DNA of 64,000 nt from DATEOR01 sp963766725 (GTDB lineage Bacteria > Actinomycetota > Thermoleophilia > Gaiellales > Gaiellaceae): positions 22,101 through 86,100 of the forward strand of contig CAVYBK010000019.1 in assembly GCA_963766725.1 (NCBI GenBank), in the 5' to 3' direction. Position numbers and translations under genes: made by a program. The notes beneath the pieces were generated by a model, which was not told the DNA's origin, did not search any database, and worked only from the letters and a program-made list of their open reading frames with translations. Below, in pieces: positions 42,295-51,575 of this stretch. How positions within the stretch are numbered: position 1 is the stretch's first letter; the number at the start of each line of letters is the position of its first letter.

Positions 42295-44085
42295 CTAACC
42301 GCTGGTCGGCAGGACGATGTAGGGACCGGGCGGCTTGCCGCCGGGGCCGTACACCGTCGTCGGGTTCTCCGGGGTGTAGCGGGTGAAGAAGTCGTCCTCC
42401 CGGATGAGCTTCCCGTGCTCGTAGACCTTGCGGTGGACGTTCGTGTCGAAGCCGGGCCCGCCGCCCGCAACGACCGTCTTCGAGCCGGGCGCGGCCGTCG
42501 GGTCGATCGCGTACTGCATCTTCGGCTGCGTGTAGTTCGTCGGGTCCGCGGTCGTCGAGGTGACCTTCCGGCCCTGCTTCGTCCCGTAGAAGCTGATCGT
42601 GAACGTCGCGTCCGTGTAGCTCACGTCGATGAGGATCGCGTGCTTCAGGTCGTTCTTGAAGACGAGGTCTGGGCCGCCCCAAGACACGGTCGCGTCGCGG
42701 CCCATCGGGTAGTGGCTGATGTACCAGGAGTGGTTGTGCCGCTCGCTCACAGGCAGACCGGCCTCGAAGGCGGCGTTGAAGATCGTCGTGGCCGTCTGGC
42801 AGACACCGCCGCCGATCGACGGGATGAGGACGCCGCCGAAGATCATCTGGCCCTCGCGGAAGCCGCGCTCGATCGTGCGCGGGCCGACGACCTCGTTGTA
42901 GGAGAACGTCTCGCCTGCTTTCACGATCGTGCCCTCGAGGTAGTTCCCGAGGAGATGCACGTTCCAGATCCGGTTCGGCGAGGAGACGCCCATGTCGGTC
43001 GTGAAGGTCGAGATGCGCTCGCTGATCCCGAGCGCCTTCGCGTCCTTCGTCGTCAACGCGGGCGCGAGCGCCGTCAGCCCGAGCACGGCCAGCCTGCGGC
43101 CGGGGCCGTTTCCGGCCTCGTAGATCGCTCCTTGCGCCCCCTTCACGTCGAGGGTCGTCCCGTTCTTCGCCTTGACGACGTATGCGCGGTCGCCCGAGAC
43201 GCGGAAGGTGGCGTCCTCGGGCTTGCGCGTGAACGGCTTGACGAGGGGATGGAGCTTGCCTTCGATCCCGGCCGGGTCGAGCACGACGTTCACCGCGCCG
43301 GCCTTCGGCTCGAAGCGGACGAGCGAGGCGAGCTGGACGCGACCGAGCCGGCCGATGTCGCCCTCGCCTTTGAGCTTGAGCCTCACCGGAGCTGCCGCGA
43401 TCGTGCGCGCGGTCGTCGCCGCGCGTTCGGCCGCCTCGGTGGAGATGGGCGGCTCGACGCTCTGGAGCTGGACTTCGAAGGACGGCAGGCCCGCCAGCGC
43501 CGTCTCCCGAAGCGAGGCGAGGACGGCCTCGCCGTCGATCGCCGTGCCCTCGCGGCCCGGGACGACGACCGCCTCCTTCCCCTCCATGGACACGCGGGCG
43601 GAGACAGCGCGCTTGGTGAGCGCCGCCAGCTCGTCCGCCAGCGCGGCGCGACCCGACTCGTGGACGCGCAGCACCGGCTGTACGTCCCGGTGCACGGCGA
43701 ACGGGACCGCGAGCGCGCCGAGGCGAGCGGAGAGAGATTCGCGTGCGGAGTCGTAGGCGGCCCGCTCGCTCGCCGCGCCGTCTACCTGGAAGATGTTGGA
43801 AGGCGTCACCCGCAGAGACTTGCCTCCGACCACGATCTCGACCGGCTCGTCCAGCCGTGCGCCGACTTCTGCGTCGATGCGCGCCCGCGCGTCGGCCGGC
43901 GCGAGGCCGCCGACGTCGACTCCGGCCACCGTGACGCCGGGCAGAACCGAGTCCCTGAGCGTGTACGCGCGCGCGAGAAGCGCAACTCCGGCCACCGCGA
44001 TCACCAGCGCCGCCACGAGGAACACCGTGCTCGGTCTCCCGAGACGCTGAATGGGGCGCGCAAGGCGTGCGGCGATCTCGGTCAT
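42295..44085 (-). CDS. VanW-family protein with peptidoglycan-binding domains
   Basis: 596 residues starting MTEIAARLARPIQRLGRPST, with one membrane segment (VFLVAALVIAVAGVALLA). It carries repeats of the PG-binding type (GVDVGGLAPADARARIDAEV and a second region around 220-330) and a C-terminal VanW domain (NRIWNVHLLGNYLEGTIVKAGE, FSYNEVVGPRTIERGF, GGGVCQTATTIFNAAFEAG, ERHNHSWYISHYPMGRDATV). The order is like YoaR-type proteins. The family is linked to vancomycin resistance clusters by name only; function at the cell wall is not known. The end (TVYGPGGKPPGPY) is a typical tail. It is divergent from selA. Confidence 0.87.
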   Translation of the reverse strand: MTEIAARLARPIQRLGRPSTVFLVAALVIAVAGVALLARAYTLRDSVLPGVTVAGVDVGGLAPADARARIDAEVGARLDEPVEIVVGGKSLRVTPSNIFQVDGAASERAAYDSARESLSARLGALAVPFAVHRDVQPVLRVHESGRAALADELAALTKRAVSARVSMEGKEAVVVPGREGTAIDGEAVLASLRETALAGLPSFEVQLQSVEPPISTEAAERAATTARTIAAAPVRLKLKGEGDIGRLGRVQLASLVRFEPKAGAVNVVLDPAGIEGKLHPLVKPFTRKPEDATFRVSGDRAYVVKAKNGTTLDVKGAQGAIYEAGNGPGRRLAVLGLTALAPALTTKDAKALGISERISTFTTDMGVSSPNRIWNVHLLGNYLEGTIVKAGETFSYNEVVGPRTIERGFREGQMIFGGVLIPSIGGGVCQTATTIFNAAFEAGLPVSERHNHSWYISHYPMGRDATVSWGGPDLVFKNDLKHAILIDVSYTDATFTISFYGTKQGRKVTSTTADPTNYTQPKMQYAIDPTAAPGSKTVVAGGGPGFDTNVHRKVYEHGKLIREDDFFTRYTPENPTTVYGPGGKPPGPYIVLPTSG

Positions 44086-44129
44086 GGGCCTCGGAGACTA
44101 GCGGCAAACGCGGCGTATCATCACGCGAA

Positions 44130-45446
44130 ATGCAGCAAGAGAATCCTTTACGGGCACTGCCCTCGATAAACGAGCTCCTACAGGACGAGCGGCTCGTCGC
44201 ATTGGAGGCCGAGCACGGCCACGAGCTGGCCCTCGAAGCCGCGCGCAGGGCGATCGAGGCGGCCCGCGAGAGGGTCTCCGCGGGCGAGCAGCCAGAGGAC
44301 ATCGTCGCCGACGCCCTCGACATCCTCCAGGGCACGGCCGCGCCGAGGCTGCGGCGCGTTCTCAACGCGACCGGAGTCATCGTCCACACGAACCTCGGCC
44401 GAGCCCCGCTCGCGGCCCGCGCCCTCGAGCGCATCCAGGAGGTCGCAGGCGGGTACTCGAATCTCGAGTACGACCTCGAGGAAGGCACGCGCGGCTCGCG
44501 CCAGGACCACATCGCACCTCTGCTTCGCGACCTCACCGGCGCAGAGGCGGCGCTGGTCGTCAACAACAACGCCGCCGCCGTCCTCCTCGCCGTTGCCGCG
44601 CTCGCGGAAGGGCGCGACGTCGTGGTCTCGCGCGGTGAGCTCGTCGAGATCGGCGACGGCTTCCGGATTCCCGAGGTGCTCGCGCGCTCCGGAGCCCGCC
44701 TCGTCGAGGTCGGCACAACGAACCGCACGCGGCTCGAGGACTACGAGCGCGCGATCGGCGACCGCACCGCCGTCCTGCTTCGCGTGCACCAGTCGAATTT
44801 CCGGGTCGTGGGCTTCACGGAGAGCCCGAAGCTCGAAGACCTCGTCGGGCTCGCCGAGAATCGCGGCGTCGTCCTCGTCGACGACCTCGGCTCGGGCGTC
44901 CTGCCGGACATCGGCGACGAGCCCACCGTGCCCGAGAGCCTTGCGGCCGGCGCTCACATCGTCACCTTCTCCGGGGACAAGCTCTTCGGAGGGCCGCAGG
45001 CCGGGATCGTCCTCGGCCGGGCAGACCTGGTCGAGCGGCTCCGCCGCCACCCGCTGCAGCGGGCCCTCCGCGCCGACAAGCTGACCCTGGCCGCGCTCGA
45101 AGGAACGCTCGCGCTCTACCGCTCGGGCCGGGCGGGCCCGCCGGTCCTCCACATGCTGACCGAGCCCGCCGACGCCGTCCGCGCCCGAGCCGAGCGCCTC
45201 GCCGAGCTGACGGGCGGGACAGTCGAGGAGACGGTCGCGCGCGCCGGGGGCGGCTCGCTCCCCACGACGGATTTCAAGAGCTTCGCCTGCGCCCTCGAGG
45301 AGACGCTTGCAGAACCGCTGCGCCGGGCCGACCCACCGGTGATCGGGATCGTGCGCGACGGCGCCCTCTTGCTCGACTGCCGCACGCTCACCGACGACGA
45401 GGTCGAGGAGGCCGCGCGGGCGGTGAACGAATGCCGCTCACGGTAG
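44130..45446 (+). CDS. selA: L-seryl-tRNA(Sec) selenium transferase
   Basis: 438 residues from the ATG at 44130 (MQQENPLRALPSINELLQDE). The SelA N-terminal domain is followed by VLNATGVIVHTNLGRAPL, LVVNNNAAAVLLAV, RGELVEIGDGFRIPEVLA and the PLP Lys in VTFSGDKLFGGPQAGIV. It converts seryl-tRNA(Sec) to selenocysteinyl-tRNA using selenophosphate from SelD (not in the window). SelB starts inside its last 16 nt, and tRNA-Sec follows, so the three form a compact unit. Sequence is full length and intact. Confidence 0.96.
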   Translation: MQQENPLRALPSINELLQDERLVALEAEHGHELALEAARRAIEAARERVSAGEQPEDIVADALDILQGTAAPRLRRVLNATGVIVHTNLGRAPLAARALERIQEVAGGYSNLEYDLEEGTRGSRQDHIAPLLRDLTGAEAALVVNNNAAAVLLAVAALAEGRDVVVSRGELVEIGDGFRIPEVLARSGARLVEVGTTNRTRLEDYERAIGDRTAVLLRVHQSNFRVVGFTESPKLEDLVGLAENRGVVLVDDLGSGVLPDIGDEPTVPESLAAGAHIVTFSGDKLFGGPQAGIVLGRADLVERLRRHPLQRALRADKLTLAALEGTLALYRSGRAGPPVLHMLTEPADAVRARAERLAELTGGTVEETVARAGGGSLPTTDFKSFACALEETLAEPLRRADPPVIGIVRDGALLLDCRTLTDDEVEEAARAVNECRSR

Positions 45447-47111
45447 GAACTGCAGGGCACATCGACCACGGCAAGACGTGGCTCGTCCGGGCGCTGACCG
45501 GAAAGGACACCGACCGGCTCCCCGAGGAGCAGGCGCGCGGGATCTCCATCGACCTCGGTTACGCGCCGCTCGACCTCCCGGACGGGCGCCGGCTCTCGCT
45601 CATCGACGTGCCGGGCCACGAGCGCTTCGTGCGCAACATGGTGGCGGGCGCGAGCGGCATCGACCTCTTCCTCCTCGTCGTCGATGCGGGCGAGGGAGCG
45701 CGGCCGCAGACCCTTGAGCATCTGGCGATCGTCCGGCTGCTCGGGATCGAGCACGGCGTGGTCGCGATCACGAAGGCCGACGCGGTCGAGCCGGAGCTCG
45801 TGGAGCTCGTCGCCGAGGAGGCTCGGGAGCTCGTGCCCGGCGTCGAGGTGGTCGTCACGAGCGCGAAGACCGGGGAAGGGCTCGACGAGCTCCGTGGCGC
45901 TCTCGGGGAGGCGGCGGACCGCGTGGCCGAGGAGCGCGCCGAGGGCGCGACGAGGCTCTTCGTCGACCGCGTCTTCACCCTGCGAGGAATCGGGACGGTG
46001 GCGACCGGGACGCTCTGGTCGGGATCGGTCGGCGAGGGAGACGTGCTGCGCGCCGAGCCGGCCGGGCTCGACGTTCGCGTTCGCAGCGTTCAGGTGCACG
46101 ACCGGCCGGTGGAACGAGCGGAAGCCGGGCAGCGCGTCGCGGTGGCGCTTCCGGGAGTCGAGCGCAGAGAACTTCGCCGAGGCGACGCGCTCGTCGCACC
46201 GGGTGCCTACCCCACTTCCTACCGCCTGGACGTCGCGCTCGACGAGCTCGAGGCGATCCCGGACGGCATGCGCCTCCACGTCCACCACGGGACGGCCGAG
46301 CACTACGCCCGGGTCGTCCGCGCTCGGAGAGCGCTGGGCGCAGCTCCGCCTCGCCTCGCCCGCGGTGGCGGCGCGCGGCGACCGCGTCGTCCTCCGCGAC
46401 CGGACGACCGTGGGCGGCGGCCTCGTGCTCGACCCGGCTCCTCCCCGCCACGCAAGCCCGGCCCGCTTCGAGCTCCTCGAACGGGGCGACCTCGCAGCGC
46501 TCGTCCACGAGCCGGTCAGAGCGGACGCGCTGAGGCACCTCGGCGGCGAGACGAACGGCCTCGAGCACGCCGGCGAGTGGGTCTTCTCCGCCGAATGGCT
46601 CGAGGAGCTGCGTGCCGCCCTGCGGGCGCGGATCGAGGCCGCCGATCCGCTCGACCCCGGGATCCCGGTTCCCGCAGAGCCATGGGCCAAGGACGTGCTC
46701 CCGCTCGCCGGCGTCGAGCGGAGGGGCGCGCGCCTCTACCTTCCGGGCGCGGTGGCGAGCCTCGGCGAGCGCTCGGGCGCGGCCGAGGCGCTGGAGGCGG
46801 AGCTCGCCGCAGCGGGCTTCACGCCGATCCCCGTGGACGACCGCGAGCTGGCGTCCTTCCTGGAGCGCGAAGGGAGGCTCGTGCGTCTCGGCGACGGCCT
46901 CGCGCTCGGCACCGCGGCCTACGAGGAGGCCAAGCGCCTCATGGTCGAGGAGTGCGAGCAGGCGGGCTCCATCACCCTCGCGCGCTTCCGCGACCTGCTC
47001 GGGACAGGCCGGAAGCCGGCCCAGCTCCTCCTCGAGCGCTTCGACGCGGACGGCCTCACGAGGCGCGTCGGCGACGAGCGCGTGCTGCGCCGCCGGGCCA
47101 AGACCGCCTGA
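45431..47111 (+). CDS. selB: Selenocysteine-specific elongation factor, apparent frameshift
   Basis: The GTPase half reads MPLTVGTAGHIDHGKTWLVR, then DRLPEEQARGISIDLGYAPL, IDVPGHERFVRNM and ITKADAVEPELV. Around 46318 the frame changes, and the remainder (LGERWAQLRLASPAVAARGD to the TGA at 47111), with C-terminal winged-helix domains that bind the SECIS element, continues in the next frame. Removing one C at 46318-46319 yields ...YARVVALGERWAQLRL and a protein of about 559 residues. It delivers selenocysteinyl-tRNA to UGA codons. Because selA and tRNA-Sec are intact, a sequence error is likelier than a real loss. Confidence 0.88.
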
Positions 47112-47125
47112 GCTACGTTAGCCGC

Positions 47126-47218
47126 GGAGCGGCATGGGCCTGGTGGCCCAGCCGGTCTTCAAAACCGGTGAGGCGTGGCAGCCCCACGCTGGGTAGGTTC
47201 GACTCCTGCGCCGCTCCG
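47126..47218 (+). tRNA. selC: tRNA-Sec (anticodon TCA)
   Basis: The 93-nt molecule has the long 8-bp acceptor stem GGAGCGGC/GCCGCTCC of selenocysteine tRNA, a D-arm GGGCC-TGGT-GGCCC, an anticodon stem CCGGT/ACCGG with loop CTTCAAA (anticodon TCA at 47159-47161), a long variable arm with AGGCGTGGCAGCCCCACGCT and a T-loop TTCGACT. The discriminator is G and no CCA is encoded. It sits 14 nt after selB, which fixes its identity. It is placed between selB and the FGGY kinase gene. Confidence 0.96.
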
Positions 47219-47242
47219 TGGAGCCAAAAACCCGCCGCGTCC

Positions 47243-47264
47243 GCTGCCTTGATAAACAGGCAGC
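47243..47264 (+). terminator. Hairpin between tRNA-Sec and kinase gene
   Basis: A perfect 7-bp stem, GCTGCCT and AGGCAGC, encloses an 8-nt loop TGATAAAC. It ends exactly one base before the annotated GTG of the kinase gene. It could be the terminator of tRNA-Sec or a structure that hides the kinase start. There is no T-run after it. Confidence 0.45.
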
Positions 47265-48722
47265 GTGCGCGCGGACGTGATCCTAGCTCTCGACCAGGGA
47301 AGCTCGAGTACACGCTGCGTCGCGTACGACCGACGCCTTCGGCAACGGAGTGCGGCGTCCCGTCCGGTCTCGACCCGCCGGCCGGCACCGGGGATGGTCG
47401 AGCACGATCCGGACGCGCTGCTCGCCGGGACGCTCGAGGCGATCTCGCAGGTCGTAGCCCAAGAGCAAGCCCACGTCGCCGCAATCGGCATTGCGAGCCA
47501 GACGGAGTCCTTCGTCCTCTGGGAGCGTGCCACTGGGCAGCCCGTTACGCCCGTGGTGAGCTGGCAGGACCAGCGCGCCGACGAGCTGTGCCGGGCGATG
47601 GCCGGGCGTCCCGAGGCAGCCTCAATCCACGCGACGACCGGCCTTCGACTCGACTCCGCGTTCTCGGCGCCGAAGCTAGCGTGGCTCCTCGAGGGCGACG
47701 AGGTGCTGCGAAAACGTGCCGAGGCAGGCGAGCTTCTCTTCGGCGACGTCGCCTGCTTGCTCGGGTGGCATCTCTCGGGAGGGGCGGCGCACGTTACGGA
47801 GACCTCCAACGCCTGCCGCTCGCTGCTGGTCGACCTGACGAGCTTGCACTGGGACGAAGGGCTCCTCGATCTCTTTGGAGTGCCGGCGGCGCTGCTGCCC
47901 GAGATACGAGCGTCAGACGATCTCGGTCTCCACGCGTCGAACGCTGCAATCGGGTTCGAGGCGCCGCTTGCGGCAATGCTCGGCGACCAGTCCGCTGCGC
48001 TCTACGGTCAGGGTTGCACCACCGCGGGAATGGCCACGTTGACCCTCGGCACCGGTGCCTTCCTGTGGCTGAACGTGGGCGAAGCGCGCCCGCAGCCGCC
48101 GCCCGGCGTGCTGGCGACGGTGGCCTGGGAGAAGCGGGCGTCGGGGCCGACATACGCGCTCGAGGCCTACTGCGCGAACGCCGGCAACGCGCTGCGCCTG
48201 TTTTCCGACTTGGGCTTCCCCGCTGTCGACACCATGGGGGCGCCGGACTGGTCCCGCCCGCATCCGGTGGTCGTGCCGGCTCCGGCTGGCCTCGGCACTC
48301 CCTGCTGGCATGGCGCCGACCGCACCACGGTGCTGGGCGCGACGAGCACGACGACGGCGGAGGATTTCGCGGCGGCAGCTTTGGCGGGCGTCGCCCATCA
48401 GATCGCCGACGCGCTGGAAGCGCTGGACGACCACCGTCCGGAAAATGTCGTCCGCGTGGGCGGAGGCCTGTCTGGGCACGGCGGGTTGCTGCAGGCGGTC
48501 GCCGACCTCTCCGGGCTAGAACTCGAGGTCGCGGCCGATCTGGAGGCAACCGCTCGCGGTGTCGCCACCCTGGCCGCGGAGGCGAGTGAGGTGCTCGACG
48601 GCGATCTTACGGCGCCCGCAGTCGCACGGCGGGTGGCTCCTCGCCTGGAAGCCGGCGGACGCGCCCGAGAGCGGGCCCGCTGGCAGGAAGCGCTCGAAGT
48701 CCACGTGCGGGACGACTCTTGA
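47265..48722 (+). CDS. FGGY-family carbohydrate kinase, glycerol-kinase-like
   Basis: 485 residues from GTG 47265 (alternative GTG 47277). The N-terminal VILALDQGSSSTRCVAYDRR, a middle QTESFVLWERATGQPV and VVSWQDQRADELC, ATPase parts LTLGTGAFLWLNVG and VRVGGGLSGHGGLLQAVADL, are the FGGY fold; the VSWQDQR variant is near the glycerol kinases but differs from the canonical gene at 27879. It probably phosphorylates glycerol or a related polyol. The downstream glycerol-3-phosphate dehydrogenase, overlapping by 4 nt, supports glycerol-like substrates. No good ribosome binding site is seen, and a hairpin abuts the start. Confidence 0.82.
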   Translation: MRADVILALDQGSSSTRCVAYDRRLRQRSAASRPVSTRRPAPGMVEHDPDALLAGTLEAISQVVAQEQAHVAAIGIASQTESFVLWERATGQPVTPVVSWQDQRADELCRAMAGRPEAASIHATTGLRLDSAFSAPKLAWLLEGDEVLRKRAEAGELLFGDVACLLGWHLSGGAAHVTETSNACRSLLVDLTSLHWDEGLLDLFGVPAALLPEIRASDDLGLHASNAAIGFEAPLAAMLGDQSAALYGQGCTTAGMATLTLGTGAFLWLNVGEARPQPPPGVLATVAWEKRASGPTYALEAYCANAGNALRLFSDLGFPAVDTMGAPDWSRPHPVVVPAPAGLGTPCWHGADRTTVLGATSTTTAEDFAAAALAGVAHQIADALEALDDHRPENVVRVGGGLSGHGGLLQAVADLSGLELEVAADLEATARGVATLAAEASEVLDGDLTAPAVARRVAPRLEAGGRARERARWQEALEVHVRDDS

Positions 48723-50365
48723 GCGACGGAGCACTGAGCCCGTCCGCGAGGGCAGATGCCGTCGCCAGGCTGGAGCGGGAGGAGCTGGACGTCCTCGTCG
48801 TCGGAGGCGGGATCACCGGTGTGGGTATCGCGCTCGACGCGGCCTCACGCGGCCTATCCGTCGGGTTGATCGAGGCGGACGATCTAGCGGCGGGAACCTC
48901 CAGCCGCTCGAGCAAGCTCATTCACGGCGGCCTGCGGTACCTAGAGATGCTGGAGTTCCGACTCGTGCGCGAGGCGCTGCGCGAGCGGCGCCTGCTGCTC
49001 ACCCGGCTCGCGCCCCACCTCGTGCGGCCGGTGCAGTTCCTCTACCCGTTGACGCACCGCGGGTGGGAGCGTCCGTATGTAGGTGCCGGTCTGCTCTTCT
49101 ACGACACGTGGGCGGGTCGACATCTGCCGCGCGCGCGGCATCTGTCACGCCGGGCCGCCCTCGAGGCAGCCCCGACGCTTCGGCCCGACTCGCTGGTCGG
49201 GGCCGTCCTCTTCCACGACGCCCAGGAGGACGACGCCCTCTACGTTGTGTATGTGGCGCGCACGGCCGCGGCCCACGGCGCCTCCATCGCGACCAGGATT
49301 CGCGCGACGAGCTTTGTGAGGGCCGAGAGCGGACGGATCCTCGGCGTACGGGCCGACGACGGTCTCAGGGAGCGGCCGCTCGAGCTCCGGGCTCGGCATA
49401 CGATTCTCGCCGTTGGCGTGGCCACAGACCGGCTGCTCGAGCAGGCAACCGGGCGGGCGCAAGCGACGTTGCGGCCTTCGAAAGGCGTACACCTAATCGT
49501 TCCCCGCTCTTCGATTCCGATGCGATCGGGGCTCTTCATGCGAACCGAGAAGAGCATCTTCCACGCCATCCCGTGGGGCTCGGACCACTGGCTCCTGGGG
49601 GACACCGACACCGAGTGGCAGGGTGACGTCGAGACGCCCCTTGCCAACCGGACAGACGTCGAGTACCTGCTGGCCAAGGTCAACAGCGTCCTCTTGAGGC
49701 CGGTGCGGCGAGAAGAGATCTGCGGGGTCTTCGCTGGGCTCCGCCCGCTGGTCGCAGCCGATGGCACCGCCGACACCACGAGGCTCTCACGCGAGCATCG
49801 ACTGTTCTCTCCACGGCCTGGGCTGACCGCGATTGCCGGGGGCAAGTACACGACCTATCGCGTCATGGGCCGCGACGCCGTCGATGCCGCCTGCCGCGAC
49901 CTCGGGTCAGCGGCGACCTCGACGACCGACCGACTGCCGCTCCTGGGAGCCGAGGCGCCGAGGGAGCGCGAGAATTGGCTCCGCCTGCGCCACGGCGGCT
50001 GCGCCGATGAGGTGCTGGTGCTCGCACAGAGAGAACCCCAGCTTGCGAGCCAGCTCGAAGGAGCCGGCCACTACCTCCGCGCCGAGGCGGTGCACGCGGT
50101 CACCCACCAGGGCGCACTCGACCTCGACGACATCCTCTCCCGTCGTACCCGCGTCTCCATCGAGGCGACCGACCGAGGTCGCGCGGCCGCAGCGTCGATC
50201 GCGCCTCTGGTCGCGCCCGTGCTCGGATGGTCGGAGAGGCGGACCGCGGAGGAGGTCGAACGGTACGTCAGGCTCCGCGACGCGGAGGAAGCGGCCGAGG
50301 CTGCGCCCGACGACGTGTCCGCGGCTGCCGCCTACAAGGCTGTCCTGGACGGCGGCCCCGCCTAG
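48719..50365 (+). CDS. glpD: Glycerol-3-phosphate dehydrogenase, FAD-dependent (GlpD type)
   Basis: 548 residues from a TTG at 48719 overlapping the kinase stop (TTGA). The FAD motif VLVVGGGITGVGIALDAASR is followed by TSSRSSKLIHGGLRYLEMLEF, LLFYDTWAG, KGVHLIVPRSSIP and the later FAGLRPLVAADG, all GlpD-type. It oxidises glycerol-3-phosphate to dihydroxyacetone phosphate at the membrane. With the upstream kinase it forms a two-step glycerol route. The C-terminal DUF-like part (RTRVSIEATDRGRAAAASIA) is complete. Its last bases overlap the convergent oxidase gene. Confidence 0.93.
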   Translation: MSDGALSPSARADAVARLEREELDVLVVGGGITGVGIALDAASRGLSVGLIEADDLAAGTSSRSSKLIHGGLRYLEMLEFRLVREALRERRLLLTRLAPHLVRPVQFLYPLTHRGWERPYVGAGLLFYDTWAGRHLPRARHLSRRAALEAAPTLRPDSLVGAVLFHDAQEDDALYVVYVARTAAAHGASIATRIRATSFVRAESGRILGVRADDGLRERPLELRARHTILAVGVATDRLLEQATGRAQATLRPSKGVHLIVPRSSIPMRSGLFMRTEKSIFHAIPWGSDHWLLGDTDTEWQGDVETPLANRTDVEYLLAKVNSVLLRPVRREEICGVFAGLRPLVAADGTADTTRLSREHRLFSPRPGLTAIAGGKYTTYRVMGRDAVDAACRDLGSAATSTTDRLPLLGAEAPRERENWLRLRHGGCADEVLVLAQREPQLASQLEGAGHYLRAEAVHAVTHQGALDLDDILSRRTRVSIEATDRGRAAAASIAPLVAPVLGWSERRTAEEVERYVRLRDAEEAAEAAPDDVSAAAAYKAVLDGGPA

Positions 50366-51532
50366 GCCCTGGCGCCTGGCCCGTAGGCGAGGCGAAGCAA
50401 CCGGCCCTCAGCGAATCGCTCGGGTCGGAGGGCGCCGACGTCGATCAGCGGAGCACGACCGCTCACCTCGGCGGCCACGACTTCGCCGACTGCCGGGGAG
50501 AGCTTGAATCCGTGGCCGCTCCAGCCCACCGCCAGGTACATGCCCTCGATCCCCGGACAGGGGCCTATGATCGGGTTCCAGTCGGGCGTGACGTCGTACG
50601 GCCCGGCGAAGCCGCGTACGAGCTCGAAGTCGGCGAGGCGCGGGTAGCGCACGCGCAAGCCGCGGCGAACGGCGTCCTCGTAGCCGGGCGAGAGGCCGTG
50701 GTCGCAGTCGTCCGCGCGGTCCAGCAGATCCTCTCCGGCGTACGCGACCGCGCAGAACTGCCGTCCGCGGTCCGGACGGACGACGACGTTCGTCACCGCA
50801 TCCGAGCAGACCGCCGAGGGAAGCGGCCCACCGGGCCCGCTGCGGGCCACGAGGACCTGAAGCCGCCTGAGCTCGATTGGCTGCCCTGCGCCGAGCGGTC
50901 GCAGCAGGTCGTTTGCCCACGCTCCCGTGGTCAGAACGACGCGACCGGCCGGGAAGAAGCCACGCGCCGTCTCGAGCACCGACCGCGCGCCCCCTCTGCA
51001 CGCGGACGGCATCCACCGCGAGGCCAAGATGCGAGTGGAGACCGTTGCGCGTTCCGGCCGCGAACCAGCCCAGGCACATCTTCTGAGCATCGGCGAAGCC
51101 GCCGTCCGGCTCGTAGGCGGCACCCGCGACGGCGTCGAGCGAGAGCTGCGGCTCGACTTCGTGCACCTCGTCCGGCTGGAGGAACTCGGTCTCCAGGCCG
51201 AGAGCCTCGAGCATCCGGACGTTGCCGCGACAGGCGTCGACCAGCCCCTCGGGCACGGTGAGCAGGTAGCCGCACCGGACGTACCCCGCGTCGGCCACGC
51301 CTACCTCGTCCTGCCAGTCCATGATCGTCTTCGAGCCGGCCATGGCCAACCGGGCTGTGACGGGATTCGAGTAGTGCCGGCGCACCATCGAGAACGACCG
51401 ACCGGAATCCCCGCCGCCCGGCATTCCGCGGTCGAACAGCGCGACCGTGCCGGCGCCGTCGCGGCACAGGGCGTGGGCGGTCGCCAGCCCGAAGATGCCC
51501 GCGCCGACGATCGCCGTGTCGACGGTGGTCAC
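50362..51532 (-). CDS. FAD-dependent oxidoreductase (DAO / sarcosine-oxidase-like), apparent frameshift
   Basis: From GTG 51532, the N-terminal FAD fold TAIVGAGIFGLATAHALCRD is followed by SGRSFSMVRRHYSNPVTARL, then the frame shifts near 50990. The second part, ETARGFFPAGRVVLTTGAWA through FELVRGFAGPYDVTPDWNPI and LAVGWSGHGFKLSPAVGEVV, is in the next frame. Dropping one C from the five at 50990-50994 joins both. The fold matches D-amino acid/sarcosine/glycine oxidases; the amine substrate is unknown. It is antisense to its neighbours and overlaps glpD's stop by 4 nt. Joined length is about 389 residues. Confidence 0.78.
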
Positions 51533-51575
51533 CCGCGGACCGTACCAAGGCCCTGCACCTCGTAGAATCCGGCCG

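Noticed and set aside
41642..44728. Very long open frames opposite known genes (up to about a thousand codons)
   Set aside because: They are antisense to the VanW-family, BioY and SelA genes, have Arg/Ala/Gly-rich composition and no domain pattern. They arise from high G+C codon bias.
45431..48589. A single 1052-codon frame running from selB through tRNA-Sec into the kinase
   Set aside because: The protein loses all similarity after the selB frameshift and would overlap tRNA-Sec and the FGGY kinase.
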